DNA of 64,000 nt from Sanderia malayensis (lineage: Eukaryota > Cnidaria > Scyphozoa > Semaeostomeae > Pelagiidae): positions 1,860,001 through 1,924,000 of the forward strand of contig RQOL01000466.1 of assembly GCA_013076295.1 (NCBI GenBank). The letters run 5' to 3'. A program made the position numbers and the translations under genes. Under the pieces are notes generated by a model. The model saw only the letters and a list, made by a program, of their open reading frames with translations. It was not told where the DNA came from and made no database searches. The number at the start of each line of letters is the position of its first letter. The stretch's first letter is position 1. Shown in pieces: positions 1 to 13,000 of this stretch.

Positions 1-37
1 TTTTATCTCTGGCATAAAGCATATATAATTTTAGCAA

Positions 38-450
38 TTACACTCTTTTCGTTTTATAAGAATACTTAATTTTTTGCTGAGCCTCAATATTCTTAATTTT
101 TTTCTATTTTGAGCCTCTGGATATTCTTAAATTATTCTTAGCGCGACAGAAAATACGGATATGGCAATACATTGCTATTATTATCATAAATGCCAAATGC
201 ACAACTATTACAATGGCTAACAGAATCAGTCCTTATTTCCTGTAGCACAGACTTTAATCGAAATTTAGACGAATGTATTTAAAACCATTGCCTGTGAAAA
301 GGACACCAAGTCAAAAATAAAAAGCGCCTCCTAAAAATAATAGTTTAACAAGATCGTGAGCCTGACAATATTCTTAAAATTTCCTTAAATTTCACGAATT
401 TTGAGCCTCGTTATTCTTATAAAGTATATTCTTATAAAAAAAGAGTGTAA
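38..450. mobile_element. Small TIR DNA element (MITE-like)
   Basis: The ends are inverted copies. The left end starts TTACACTCTTTT and runs into TTTATAAGAATA; the right end is the reverse complement, with TATTCTTATAAA followed by AGAGTGTAA. The word GAGCCTC next to ATATTCTTA recurs near both ends. No coding frame of note is seen inside, so this is a non-autonomous element. Family not recognised; flanking duplication not resolved. Confidence 0.55.
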
Positions 451-679
451 CATACAAACAGAATTGCATATTGTTGCCTCAGCATCAGGGTGATCACGAC
501 TCAGAATGACAAATCCAAAACGGATTTCGAGCACTGATGTAATATGCGTGTTGTTAATCTAGAGAGACAAGTGTAAACTGTGCTTTGTTTTATATCTTGT
601 GTGATTTTGAAGCGCTGCTGAAGGATTTTTATGTCAAGCGTGTGGTTATAAGAAGGAAAAATGTGTTTTTGAAAATTGA

Positions 680-805
680 CCCGAAATATGCCAAAAATAT
701 GCCAAATTTAGGAAATATGCCAAACAGAAATTTTATATGCAAAGCAACTTCAAAATATGCCAAATACGCCGAATTTGGCATATAATATGCCAATATGGCA
801 ACCCT
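680..805. repeat. AATATGCCAAA-type short repeat cluster
   Basis: The word AATATGCCAAA or a close variant occurs about six times in 120 bases, with one inverted copy (TTTGGCATAT). It lies about 250 bases upstream of the CUSTOS start codon. It may be a transposon end or promoter-proximal repeat. The rest of 451-1041 shows no gene. Confidence 0.45.
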
Positions 806-1041
806 GCTTGCAGACGGAAGAAAAATTGCACGCTGATGATGTCACTACGCATACAATTCACCTCAATCACTACATATCCTGTGCACGTGGTGGATTTTTG
901 GATCAGCAGCTTGTGTTCAAAACAAGAAGATTTAGTTCATTCTTTTTGCTGGAGCTTTGCTCCTTGGAATTGAAAGCCTTTAGTAAAACTGTGGGATATA
1001 AGAGTTTTCAAAGGTAATCCTAAGCAAGCATATAAATTACG

Positions 1042-2587
1042 ATGGCTGCTGCTCAAAGAAGAAAGACTCACGCTGCTGCAGAAAGTTACAATACTACATC
1101 TTCTGACGAATCTTCTTCAGATGAAGAAGAAAAGGCAAGACTTAAAGAAGCAGTTGTCGGCAGCTTTGTTGATCAAGGTATGAAATGAAAGAGTACCTTT
1201 TATAATTCAAATAAAGATAAAGCAATTATCAGATATTTTTATGTTAAATTTTCAATTCAACAGCGAAGTTTTAATTGAACTTAGTTGTAATTTAGTTTTA
1301 ATCTTTTCTAATACAACAGATAGTAAAGAGATGTTACAGAAACGTGCATCTTCATCGTCGCAGAAAGGAAAAAATAGTCAAGATGGATTGCAAAGGAAAA
1401 GTGTAAGGTGGTTGTTCTGAAATATACATTATCCAGTTTTGAGATTCAAACATGTTTCATTTAAAAGCAAGAGCATTCTCCTACATGCTTTTGAGAAGGA
1501 TAGCTAAAAATTTGACAGGTAATTAACTGCAGAATCTTTCACAAAAACTTTAATTTAATTTTCTTGTCTATGATCTATTGTCTGATTGCAGATCAATGCA
1601 ATGGAATGATGATTTTGAAGATGAAGTATTGCAAGCAACTCCTGGGTTCAAAAAATTTGTTGCAAAAAAGCTTTCAAAACACCTCGAAAGGTAGCTACAA
1701 TATCATACTTGTGCACTGCGATGCTTCATATATTATTACTATTGTTTGCATAATGGTGCAAATGGCATTTTGCTGGGCTAAAATTTATTATTTCCTTATT
1801 GGCAGCTTGATTTCTGAAGCTGAAAGTAAAGATATACCTGGTTTGTTATTTAACATTTTTCATTTGCTTTGCGATTCGTATACCCGACCATTGAAATTTA
1901 AAAACTGAAAAAATCTTTTATTTTTCAGATAGAACAAAAGACAATCAAACTTCTCCTAGCACCTCCAGTGCAGGTAGTTCAGAAACCCAAGAGCTCCATC
2001 TGTCTTTTTCTGCTCTCCGTTTTGAAAGTTGAAACAAATATTTTCTAATAACATTATTAAAAGTTTTTTATTTTGAAGGAATTAAACTATTTTGCTCTTC
2101 ACCTGTGACCATAACTGCTGATGAATGCAAAGCTGGACCAAAATCATGCACAAAGTCAAGTACAAAAAAGCCATTATTATCTGACAGCAGGCACGTTTTT
2201 TGCATTACAGCTTTGAAACTCTAAAGATAGTTAACATGGTGGGTTTTTTTATTCTACTTCTATTATTTTTTGTTTTCTAGTGATTCTGAGGAAGAATATC
2301 AGAGGTTTGCAGAAGCAGCTATATCAGGTAGCTTTATAATCGCTAATTCAGGCAGCACAACTGTGTGTGTTAATGACAAGGTTTCAGACGGAGTAGAAAG
2401 TGAAAAAAGTGGATATAACAAGAGAAAAATTGATGATAAAGCATTTGATGAGATAAGAGAGACTGGAGATATCGATAAAAAGATTAAAAAGAAACGCAAG
2501 AAGAAACTTGACGTTGAGAATAAAGCTGACATTGTTAACAAAAAACATTTGAAAAAGAAAAAATCTAAATGTAAAGAAAAAGACTGA
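1042..2587 (+). CDS. CUSTOS: Protein CUSTOS homologue
   Basis: Seven coding exons: 1042-1177, 1320-1407, 1592-1690, 1806-1840, 1929-1973, 2079-2190, 2281-2587. They join in phase to 273 residues. The start is the first ATG of an acidic, Ser-rich N-terminus (SSDESSSDEEE). Then comes a conserved segment containing LQATPGFKKFVAKKL, matching the TTPEFRAHVAKKL region of vertebrate CUSTOS (C12orf43). Next are a GIKLF box, an SDSEEEYQRFAEAA box, and a lysine-rich tail that looks like a nuclear localisation signal. Vertebrate CUSTOS is a nuclear or nuclear-envelope protein linked to canonical Wnt signalling; that role here is family knowledge, not seen. Intron 6 (2191-2280) starts with GC rather than GT, because no GT donor keeps the frame. 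No clear AATAAA was found downstream. Confidence 0.85.
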
Positions 2588-5500
2588 GGTTTTTTATAGT
2601 AGTTTTATTAGGTACCATAATTATATATCTTTTATGTTATTTGTTATATGTTGTTGTTGATTTATTTCCTCTCCCTCCCCTTCACAACACTCTATTAAGC
2701 CATAGGTTCTCCTCTCTAATAAGTTTCCCATTTGAAGCGAGACTTTCAACCAAGCCCTCTCTTTGTTAAGCCCCACTTGTTTTTGAAGTTGTGAACAATG
2801 ATAAAACTGTGATTGATTACACCATAAAAGCTCTTTGATTTTTTCCCCTCTCCGATAACGCCCCTCACCAATTAAGCCCACGTTGGAACATAAGAAATTA
2901 ACCCTCCCCCTCCCCCCTTGTGCTTGACGGGGCTCTTACGGTATGCATTATATAATGTATGGAATGTATCTATGTCTCGTTTCATGCTGTATCGTATTGG
3001 GTGGCAATGTATATACTTAGATTACAGTACCATGATGAATGACTTTTTCACTTTCTACTTGGTTCATCGTCATTTCTTAGCATGTTTTTTTTTACATTTT
3101 CATACTTGGTTCACATTTATCTTTCCTGCATCATTTATACATGACATTTGAAAGGACGTGAATACAATCTGTTTCATTCATTGTGGTGTGTAGGTCTTGA
3201 ACTCTTGCTGTGTTTGCTAATCATTCTACGATTCTCAAATGGATCGTCTTTAGGGATTCATCCGTTATACTGAAGCGCGGTACGTTAAATTCATTGAATG
3301 GAGATTAACCCCACGTTTTATTTCACTTGTAACAACAGCAATTTGATTATGAATGAATGATAGGAAAAGTGCTTCAATTTATCGGACGATAACATTCAAA
3401 TAAGCAATGCTTTGAATCAACCCAGTGGAACGAGTGCTCTGTAAGATGGAAACAAGTTCGAGTACTCGCTTGAATTTTCTAATGGTAACATGAGCTCTGC
3501 CAAGGACTTGTGCTTGAACCCTCGAACGATACGTTCGTCCAATGCTATAATGGAATCTGACCAGTGTACAAACAGCCTTGGGGAGGACAGGAAAGCATGT
3601 TAAGAAATTTGCCAGCGAATTCGCTAGATTGTTAGATTTAGATGTGTTTATCAAAGGAGATTAGACAGAATTCCGGCAAGAAAGGGTATAAACAGAGACA
3701 CTGTTAGTCATTTGTAGATGAAGCCACTCAGCACAGCTTAGCGTTTGCACAGTGAAAACTGTAATGTCAAAAACCTTAGCAGAGTCGCCGCACTGTGGAG
3801 ATGAGAGGGTATACAAGAATGTAAATCTTGAAGATCCTTACGGAAAGAAAATTTCAATGAATGTCAATCCAAGAAGTTTCAAATTGCTAAGTGCAATGCT
3901 CCATGGATTCAGTGACATTGGAATATGATAGAAAGAGTGGTTTTACTTGATTAACTTGATTGGGGGGAGAGAGAAAAACTCTATTACGTCATAGAGACAC
4001 AGTACATTTACTGCGTATATATAGCTATGACATAAGAGCTTTGCTCTTCGTGAATTTCATGTAACAAATAAAAATGAATGAAAGAACTTATCAATTTTCT
4101 AAAGCTTTGATTGTTTAGAAGCGCGTGAATCAACAATTTGTGAAGTAATTCAAGTGAGTTTCGGCATGAAAGTTAACCACCAGGTACACTTTAGGAGCTC
4201 GCAAAAAGTTCCCTGCAGGGACCCAAGAATTCAATTAATCGTTCAAAGACCATCAGATATAATGTAACAAGTTTCACTTTTGTCTCAATCCCTTCATTCG
4301 CGCCGTTAGTTGTGCGGACAAGTCTTGGCAAGTTAAATGGGCAGAATTTTGGACAAAATCGTACCTTGCATTGCACCATATATGGACTATTGTTGTAGGG
4401 TTTATCGTCAGCATTCAAAGATAATGTCGGTAACGCTTTTACATTGTGCATTAATGCCATGGCCAGCTGTTATCCGTGACTGCACGTGCGCAATGGAGAA
4501 GCCAATAAAAACTAGATCTCTTCACTTGAGTCTCTGTGCCATTTTCTCGGAGATCTCTACAGGGACCATTTGAGGAGCGAACCATGGGGAGTCCGAAGTA
4601 GTGACCAGCGGCTATGGCACATAAAGCTCTCCCCAGACTGCTTTTGACACTTGATCTTATCCACGTGACTAACTGCAATTACGCATTACAGAGAGTGCGA
4701 GTTGTATAATACGCATGGTTAGAGTGTCGTTTACGTTGCTTGCATTTTTAACGCTGCACCCTGGTGCACTGTTGTGAAGACTAGTATTGCACTGAGTCAA
4801 GCGTTAGTTCCCAAACAACAACGATCAGAATTGACGACTTTCAACGAATGAATAGCATCCAAGACAACGGTAAGAGATGCTTCATTTAGACTATAGAAAA
4901 AATATAGAAAAAGAATTAAGACATTGTAAAACATATTTGCTTACCTTTATTTATTATATTTGTGGAATACGGGATCTTGGCAGTCCACTTTTGTTTTCCT
5001 CGACAACTTTGTTTCTTTATTCTTTCTAAATTCTTTAGCGTAAGCACAGGACTTGCCCTGAATGATAATTAACTAATATAATTATGAGGCTATTTACTGC
5101 TGCACTGTAAAAGCATTGGTACAATCATTGCCTAAATACATACTAGAGACTACATCTATGCCCCTTTCAGTGTTGACTCGTGGTAGTCATTGGCCTTTTA
5201 AGTTAGTTTGCTTTTTAAATGCAGCAATAATAACACTACATAGGAACCATCATTGCACGTTCTATGAGCTATGTTGCGATATATTTTCATCAAGCTTTGC
5301 AGTTGCCTTCTTGGACCTTCGAAGTAAATTTACATTGATCAAAACAACAATACAACATATCTACTGCATGGTCTCACCAAAACAGAAACTCAAGCTTGTT
5401 AATTTAAGCTTGGAAGCTTGCCATGTTGCTTTTCTTGGGCTCCAGCTCAGAACAAATTAACCCGAGGTTAACTCTAATGCCTTACGCATAAAACCTTTCA

Positions 5501-8500
5501 TTCATTTCATTGAATGTAAACAAAAAGGCCCATAATACTTGTGACGCACATTTAAAATGCCAATCAGATGGACAAAACATATGTTATTAATATCAGGAAT
5601 ACTCTGCACAGAAACAAATTATGTATATAAAATTACAGTTTCCATTATTGAAACGAAAATGGTAAGTCCTGTATGCATCGATCAATTCAAGCTACTCTGC
5701 AGCCATGCATATTGAGCCACATGATTGCAAGGCATTCTTGAGTTCTATTACGCTGCATCTTTGTGATTATTTATTGCAAGCAACCAGTCTTGATGCATGT
5801 CAATGCATGTCTCTCTTAGGATTAGTGTGCATGCTAATACCTGAATGAACTCTCTATGGGGCTCGTATCATCTCTATTATCTTATGATCATCAGCTTTTG
5901 TACGTCGTTTATTACTACAAAGCTCAGGGATATATAGTTGTCTTTTGGCATTTCCAACCCTTCAGAGAAATAAGCCAGCATGTGGAGTTGAATCGTAAGC
6001 TGCACAATAAGCTTTTACCATGCACCAAGCACCATTTATAAAGTGGTGTGATCATTATAAGGATAGGATTAGAGCATTGTTCAATACATGTTCCAAGCCA
6101 TAATTATCAAGCTACATTGCATTGCATTTAAACTTACCCTTAAAGATTTGTGGATTCTTCAAGCACTCTATTTCTAAGTTCAATGTGAGTTTCGATGATT
6201 TCCTCTCTGAATGTATGCTTCGTGAAAGGATTGAAATTTATGAGATGCAGTTGGCTTCTCCTCCGCAATGACACTGAATAATTGCATGGCCCATTATCAT
6301 TATAGAGGTATAACCTTTTGCTCAGAATGTAGGGGAAAACTACAGATACTTATTAGAGAAATTTAGCGAGGCTAGTATAGTGGTAACATGGGGGAACGAT
6401 AATCACATAGCAGCTCCATAACTAAATCAGTGAATGCCACTGATCTATAAGATCTATAATCTATAATCTAGTACTATAATCTGTAATCCAGATCTGTATT
6501 TCTAATCAATCCATGACTTTACAAATCAAGGAATGAATACTAATTTCATAATCGATTGAAGCCTGCTCGCCAAGCGACCACACAGAAAGAAACAACGTAA
6601 ATCATGATACATTTAATGGTCGTCGGGTTGGAAAATTTCCTTTTCCAGATTATCTACTGTCTTTCTGTTGAATCTAGAAGATATGTTGATGTTAAGTTGC
6701 GCTCCATGCGCTTACCAATACCGTCAGGTGGTACGTCAAGACTATCACATCCTCTTCCTATTCTAAGACTCTAGCATTATAGACGCCTGTTATACAATTA
6801 CGTAAAACTCACGTTCCAAACATTGATTTATTTAATCCTAATCTGCTACAAGATGAGAATCCTCTGAGAAATTTCATCGATATGCAGAAATTGGCTTTTG
6901 AGCACAGCCTGCATAGCTCGAACTCGTGCAGTTCAAATTTTTATATTCCTTCAACGGTCATTAAAACCAACCTTTATAAAACAAACTCCCATATTTGAAG
7001 CATTTTGTATTTCAAACATTGTCGCTTTCCTACGCAATGTAAAGTTGACTGGAAAGCACCGCCTGATTACAACTGATGTGACGTATGACTAGGATCACAA
7101 CATCGTTCACCCATTGGGTCATTTTCCTGCTATATCACTATGCAGTAAAAGCCATACTGGACAAGACGGTCAACTGCTAGCTGTAATATACTGAAGGGTG
7201 ACACATGATTGGTTTTCCTGTGAATGATATATACCTCACAGCACACAATCTTCAAATTCTCACATTCAAACACATTCAAAGGAATCATGAGTTATGAGCT
7301 TGCCCGAACGTATACTCGCATAAGAAAATGCCGGAATATCTAAACTAGTCAAGGGCGGAGCAATGACATAAAATAGAAAGGTACAGCCGTGTTAATAAAC
7401 GGCATTAACATTGGAGTGTTGGTCTTATGTCGCCGCTTAGATATTTGTTATTGTTGAATTTTTGCGATAATTTCTCCCCCGTTACTCAAGTTTCTTATCA
7501 CTCCCGTCTGATGAACCTGTTGGCAAACTAACATGTTGTAGGCAGGCTTTTTCAATGCGAAGGAAGCCATTCGTCTCTGATAAATCAGATAAGAGTTGAT
7601 TTGCAGCGTGTTGGTTTCATATCGAGATGTCTGCTAGGAAGTAAGACGCTCAAGTGGCTGACAGAATGAGTTTGCTCTTGTCTCATTATGCTCAGCAAAT
7701 ACTGATTCGGTATTTCGGCTGAAATAACATTCGTGATTATATGCTATCAATTAAGAAATTTAATTAATCAAACTTGTGTCAACAAACTCGCCGAAATATA
7801 CTAATTTCAATAAGTATGGTTTTATGAAATTGTAACTTCAACTAATTGACTTCTTCTGACGAGATGACGAGAGCAAACTTGTATAACAAGCGTAGAAGTA
7901 CAGCACACAGCAAAACAAGCAAGCAAAGCTTTATACCTTCTTTTAATAGTAAACATGACGCTTCCCAAGTATGTAAAAAGAGCAGTTCCTTTAATCAAAC
8001 ACTTCTTTGTTTTCACTTTTTGGGAAGTCGAATTGATTTCATAATGCAAAAAGTGAATAACTTTTCAAGTCTTGTCTTGTGCCATTCTCAATGCGAATGG
8101 GATACAGGTTCACATCAGCTTTATTGTTGCGTTTTTAAACAACCTCGTTTAGAAAATAGCAAATGAAATGAAAACGAGATTGTCCGCCAAAATTACTCGA
8201 GTCAAATGCCCGCGAAATGAAATAATCATTTGCAAGAAGAAACTGCGCGAGTTGTGCTTGTGGAAACGGAGCAATGGTTTTTGGCACCTTTTCCTCTTTC
8301 AAACGATAATAATAAAACATTGAAAAGTAATAATAATGCAGACGAAGATGATAACGAGTTTCTTAAAAAATGTGCTAATGAGAATGTATTTCCGATGCCT
8401 TGATTTATGGAAAGAAATGTATTGTAGTTTCTTCTTTGTTGCTGTCGTTGGTGTGTTTATTTGGAAGTAGGAGACTCCGCCTGCTGCTTGAGTCAGAAGA

Positions 8501-9376
8501 CATAAATACGAGTTCATAACAATTTATGCCGAGGTTTTGATGTCTTCGAAGCCAAACGTCAGATCCGCTTCATAATAGGTACATACACCCACAACATGCT
8601 TTCAAAGCAGACACACCGAACAAGCAATTAAGCCTTCTACTTTCCTTCCCCTTCCTTACTTAGTTATGTCAAGAACTGACAACTGGAAATAATTATATTT
8701 TAATCAAGAAAAATAACAATTTCGCATGCATGCGCGATTTTTCAAATGATGACTTTGTCGTCGTCTCACTGAAATAACCAATATACAAACAACAAGAGAC
8801 AAACAATGGAGGAGCAGAGATTGAATGAAAAGTGCCGGGGTTTGAGTTTAAATCTCGCTCTCCTCGGTCGGTCTGTGTGACGTCGTGGACCAGATTGGCC
8901 GGGACAACTTATCACGTGTCACGCAGAGCGAATCACTTCATAATCATCATCACCATCATAATAATCATCATCAGCATCCTTTTCCCCCACCCCCGACCTG
9001 CGGAAAGAAGGCGAGAAGAAATTATACATGGCGCCAGAGCGTTGAGTTCGCAGACGCCATAGACACCTCATTGGCAGCCATGACGGGTTGGTAAGTGTGA
9101 ACAACACGTCTACATCGTATGCATACGCAATCACTTGTAGCAATCACAATCATCGTGCGCACTGACCTGATTGGCTACCGGCGTGTCGAGGGAACTGATC
9201 AACCTTGAGATTGACAAGCCAAGGTGTGAAATTGATGATGTCCTGTACTGCCATCCATTGGCCACAGAATACCGTCGTGTAAATACTCGCATGTTCGCCA
9301 GACTTGGCTCGGGACATATTAGTTAATCAGTCTATTGTTCATTATCATTTGAGCACACACAATTATTGTGATCGGA
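2588..9376. other. Intergenic region between CUSTOS and the T-box gene
   Basis: I see no supported gene on either strand; open frames are short and resemble no family I know. The content is AT-rich single-copy-looking DNA. A C-rich stretch at about 2660-2930 carries several TTAAGCCC-like words, resembling the element families at 35440 and 53066. A short degenerate ATCTATAA repeat lies at about 6445-6490 and a CAT/AAT microsatellite at about 8940-8980. Cis-regulatory DNA of the T-box gene is likely here but no site can be assigned. Confidence 0.5.
8938..8982. repeat. CAT/AAT trinucleotide microsatellite
   Basis: Imperfect run of CAT and AAT triplets about 450 bases upstream of the T-box promoter. 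Confidence 0.7.
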
Positions 9377-9517
9377 ATATAAAAGCGGTTGTTGCTTGCT
9401 GAAACATCACTGTGCAAGCTGTTATTCATTTCTAATTCACCACTCTTTCAGTTTGAAGATTAAAGAGAGAGAAAGAGAACTGGAGAGAAAGAAGCTCTTG
9501 ATTGGAAGAATCAAAAG
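9377..9517 (+). promoter_or_regulatory. TATA promoter and non-coding exon 1 of the T-box gene
   Basis: ATATAAAAG at 9377-9385 is a good TATA box. Transcription would start about 30 bases later, near 9405-9410 (TCACTGTG). A purine-rich stretch then runs to a strong splice donor, AAAAG/GTACGT, with the last exon base at 9517. The first coding exon opens just after an acceptor at 10014-10015, two bases before its ATG, so an upstream non-coding exon is required. This one fits in position and orientation. Inferred; no transcript evidence. Confidence 0.55.
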
Positions 9518-10015
9518 GTACGTAAAAAGGTATTCGTAAGCTGTTTTGATAGTTATAGTGATCTGTTTCGAAACATGGGTGGGTTAAGCGATTCTGTAGT
9601 ACAAAATTTCTGAAGGTGTTCTCCATCTTTCCACTTCGTCACAGTGCATGTCTGTGAAAAAGATTACAAGTGGAACCTTTGAGACTACGGTGTGACTAAG
9701 GACCATACACAAGCATGACAACACGCATGCCAACCTTGCATCTCTTGTCAATTTAGCTGAGTTGCGCATTTTGACCCGGCAATAAATTGTAAAGAGAGCC
9801 ACCACTTTTGTTTCCTCGGCCATGCTTTATCGATGGCGTTTACGTTTTGCGATTTTAAGCACATTTTCTTCTGTTTCTGTGTCCATGCCGAGGAGTATCA
9901 AAATGCTGACTGGTCGTACATAAAGCATTGTGATATTCGTGTGATCAAATCATATGCACTTTTCTATATTAACATGCCAGCCTTCGTGATATGATAATAT
10001 TGTTATTATTCCTAG

Positions 10016-13000
10016 ATATGGACGCAAGATCCAGTAGCATTAACAGGCATCTGACCCCCAGAGCCAACTCGTTTTCAATCAGTTCTATCTTGGCTGATAA
10101 AGCACCCAGTCACAATAGTAAAACTAAGCGAAAAGGCAACGAGATGAAAAAGCTAGTCATCGCAAGACAAGGTATTGGTCATTTGATGATGGACCCGTCT
10201 TCTGCTGGCAACATGTTTGGACCAGTCAGGGTAACATTGGAGAACAAAGCTCTCTGGGATGTATTTCACGATGTTGGTACTGAGATGGTTATTACAAAAT
10301 CTGGAAGGTAAATACAATACAACGTATGTGTGAGATAACTCAGGCTAATGCCCGTGAGCTGTTTTAATCGCTAGAGCAGATACTGTCAAGCTTCATGACG
10401 CTGATCTAGGACCGTTGGGACTTTAGACCTGCCTTTTTTTAACTTGAAAATTGCGTGAGATTTCGTCATTGTCTTGAAAGTTGATCAAATGTCTTTCCAT
10501 TAATCTGCTCTATTTTTGATTTCATCCTTTTTATGATGTCAACGAGTGTACGCATTAGAAATAATCTTGACTTTCCCTTATCCAAGGAGATGATGCTAAA
10601 TATTGATAGCTTTCCTGTAGGTGTACCTGGGCGTAGCCTGCACGCTTTTGTTGCATGATTGAGAGATATTTTAGAACATTGCAAAGACTTTTGAAATGTT
10701 TTAGATTTGGGAGAACATTGTTAAATGACGATTTTGGAGCCAACACTGCAGGCAAGATCCGAGTAAAACCTGGGACACCGTAAATCCTCCATTTCAACGC
10801 CCCTTAAAAATTAAAAACATTTAATCTTTTAACCTGAGAACAATTTTGAATTTTCGTTTAATTCAATTTTGAATTTTCGTTTAGTTCATACAAACAACAT
10901 GTTCTGAGTTTTTTATAAGCGCCCCCTATTAATTCCAGACGATTAATTAAACGCCCCGGGCATCAAATAGAAGAATTACAGTTGTGACAAGACGAGACGT
11001 AAAAGAGGAAATAAATGGCTCTCAAGAAGAGACAGTGTCATCACAACAACAGATGCCTTGTTGGTGACGGCCACTTTCAAGGCAATTCATGCATCAAATT
11101 GATATTCAGCGATTAGGCGTGAAATCTATGTTAATTAATTGTGTAATTTTGAACTATATGAATGAGCGGAGAAACTTCGTGCGTGCTCCTGCACGTAAAT
11201 ATGAGTTCGTTGATTTGTGCTCAATAAATAAAACAAAATTAAGAAATCTTTATGACAGCCAAAGCCAATGCTACGCAATTGTATTCATGTCAAATTTCCC
11301 TGTAAACCCTGGCAAATAAAGCGGAATTTCAGCATGTCTGCAGCATACAAATTATATTTACAACTTAATTTACGTTTCTTTGTTATTTTCAAAATTTTGT
11401 GTTTTCGTTTGTTGTTAGGAGGATGTTTCCGGCCTTAAAAGTGACCGTATCCGGACTGGATCCTTTGCAGAAGTACATGATACTGATGGACATGGTTCCG
11501 GCCGATAATTACCGCTACAAATATCACGAATCCGAATGGGTGGTGACCGGAAAAGCATATGCGGATGTTCCACGTGTAAACCGCACGCATGCGCACCCGG
11601 AGTCGCCAGGAAATGGCGCGAAATGGATGGCAACTGTCGTCTCGTTTCACAAAGTCAAAATAACCAACAATTCCAATGGCAATAAACAAGGACACGTAAG
11701 TTTATATAGCAGTGTTATTTTGCGTGTTATTGACTTTTTTTACCGACGCATGGCCTATTTTCACCGGTAACTTGTAATATATGAATATGAATAATGAAAG
11801 AATATATTTCAACAGATAACACAGACTTTCATTCATTCTTTCATTTATTCTTTACACAGCTTGTTCTCAACTCTTTACACAAGTACCAGCCTCGTATTCA
11901 TATTGTACAAGCTTCTAGCCTCGATAACGTAACCGAAGACGAATTCATGACATTTGTTTTCCCTGAAACGTCATTCATGGCCGTGACTGCTTATCAAAGC
12001 GAACAAGTAAGTAAATATACAGGCCGAGTTGCTCGGAGACTAAGTAAGTACAGGCCGAGTTTAGTTACTCGGAGAATATCTCCGTGGCTGTAAACTGTTT
12101 CCCCAAGCAAACCATTCACTGCAAGATCATCAGACAGGGAATGACCAGCTTTTTAAAGACAGTGTTGATAACGGTCAATCCAACAACTGGCCTCTTCAAT
12201 GGGAACACCCTCTCTACGTTTAGATTACAGTTTCTCCAGTTTGTACAAGTACGACCTTTTGTTATTTTCCCTAGATAACACAACTTAAAATCGACAACAA
12301 TCCATTTGCAAAAGGCTTCAGAGACCCAAGCCCAAGCGATCTAGAAAGGTAAATATCATTTGATTGTAAAAATGATAAAAAGCCACTTCATCTCTCTGGA
12401 AACTTTAATATGCAGCTGGTAAAGCATTTATTTTATGTGGTTATATAGTTCAATTGTCAAGTTTCGTTGACCCCTGGTTTCTTAGTTCTTAGTGAAGATC
12501 CACCTCTACTTTGCGAGCATGGCTTAAACAATCCTCTTCTTGAATTGAAATTGAACATTAAACAGAAGAAGTTTGATTTATTACTTCGTGGTTGTCTATA
12601 ATTGTGATTGTGGAAGCTGGTTAAATGGGCTCTGCCACCTTAATTCTTTAGTGTTACACTGTTTTAAGAATAAAGGTGACAGTCGATGATGTTTTTATTC
12701 ATCGCAGAAGGGTTCAGCCATACCACAAGTTTGCCTCACAGTTTTCCCACCGTCGTTGTGGTTATTATTAATACGACAATGTTGCTATCGTCATTATAGT
12801 TATCATACAACCACCTTTTTTATAAGAACCAACCTCGAAAGCAAGTATTCCAGTTTCTTAAGACAGTTTCTTATGAAAATAGGCGTAGTCAGGTTTATTG
12901 AGACTTAATTTATTGAAATACGTTTCATTTTGTGGATATTTTTTGAGAAACGCCTGTTTTTATCAGGGCTCGGTTGATGAATTACGGACATTTCAGTCTA

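Noticed and set aside
3379..3654. 91-codon minus-strand frame in the CUSTOS to T-box gap
   Set aside because: No ATG-initiated domain, splice context or family resemblance.
6360..6410. tRNA-like words GCTAGTATAGTGGTAAC
   Set aside because: An A-box-like stretch, but no B box and no closable cloverleaf.
8829..8935. Possible tRNA-derived repeat (CGGGGTTTGAGTTTAAATC)
   Set aside because: Weak B-box resemblance only; no A box at the right distance.
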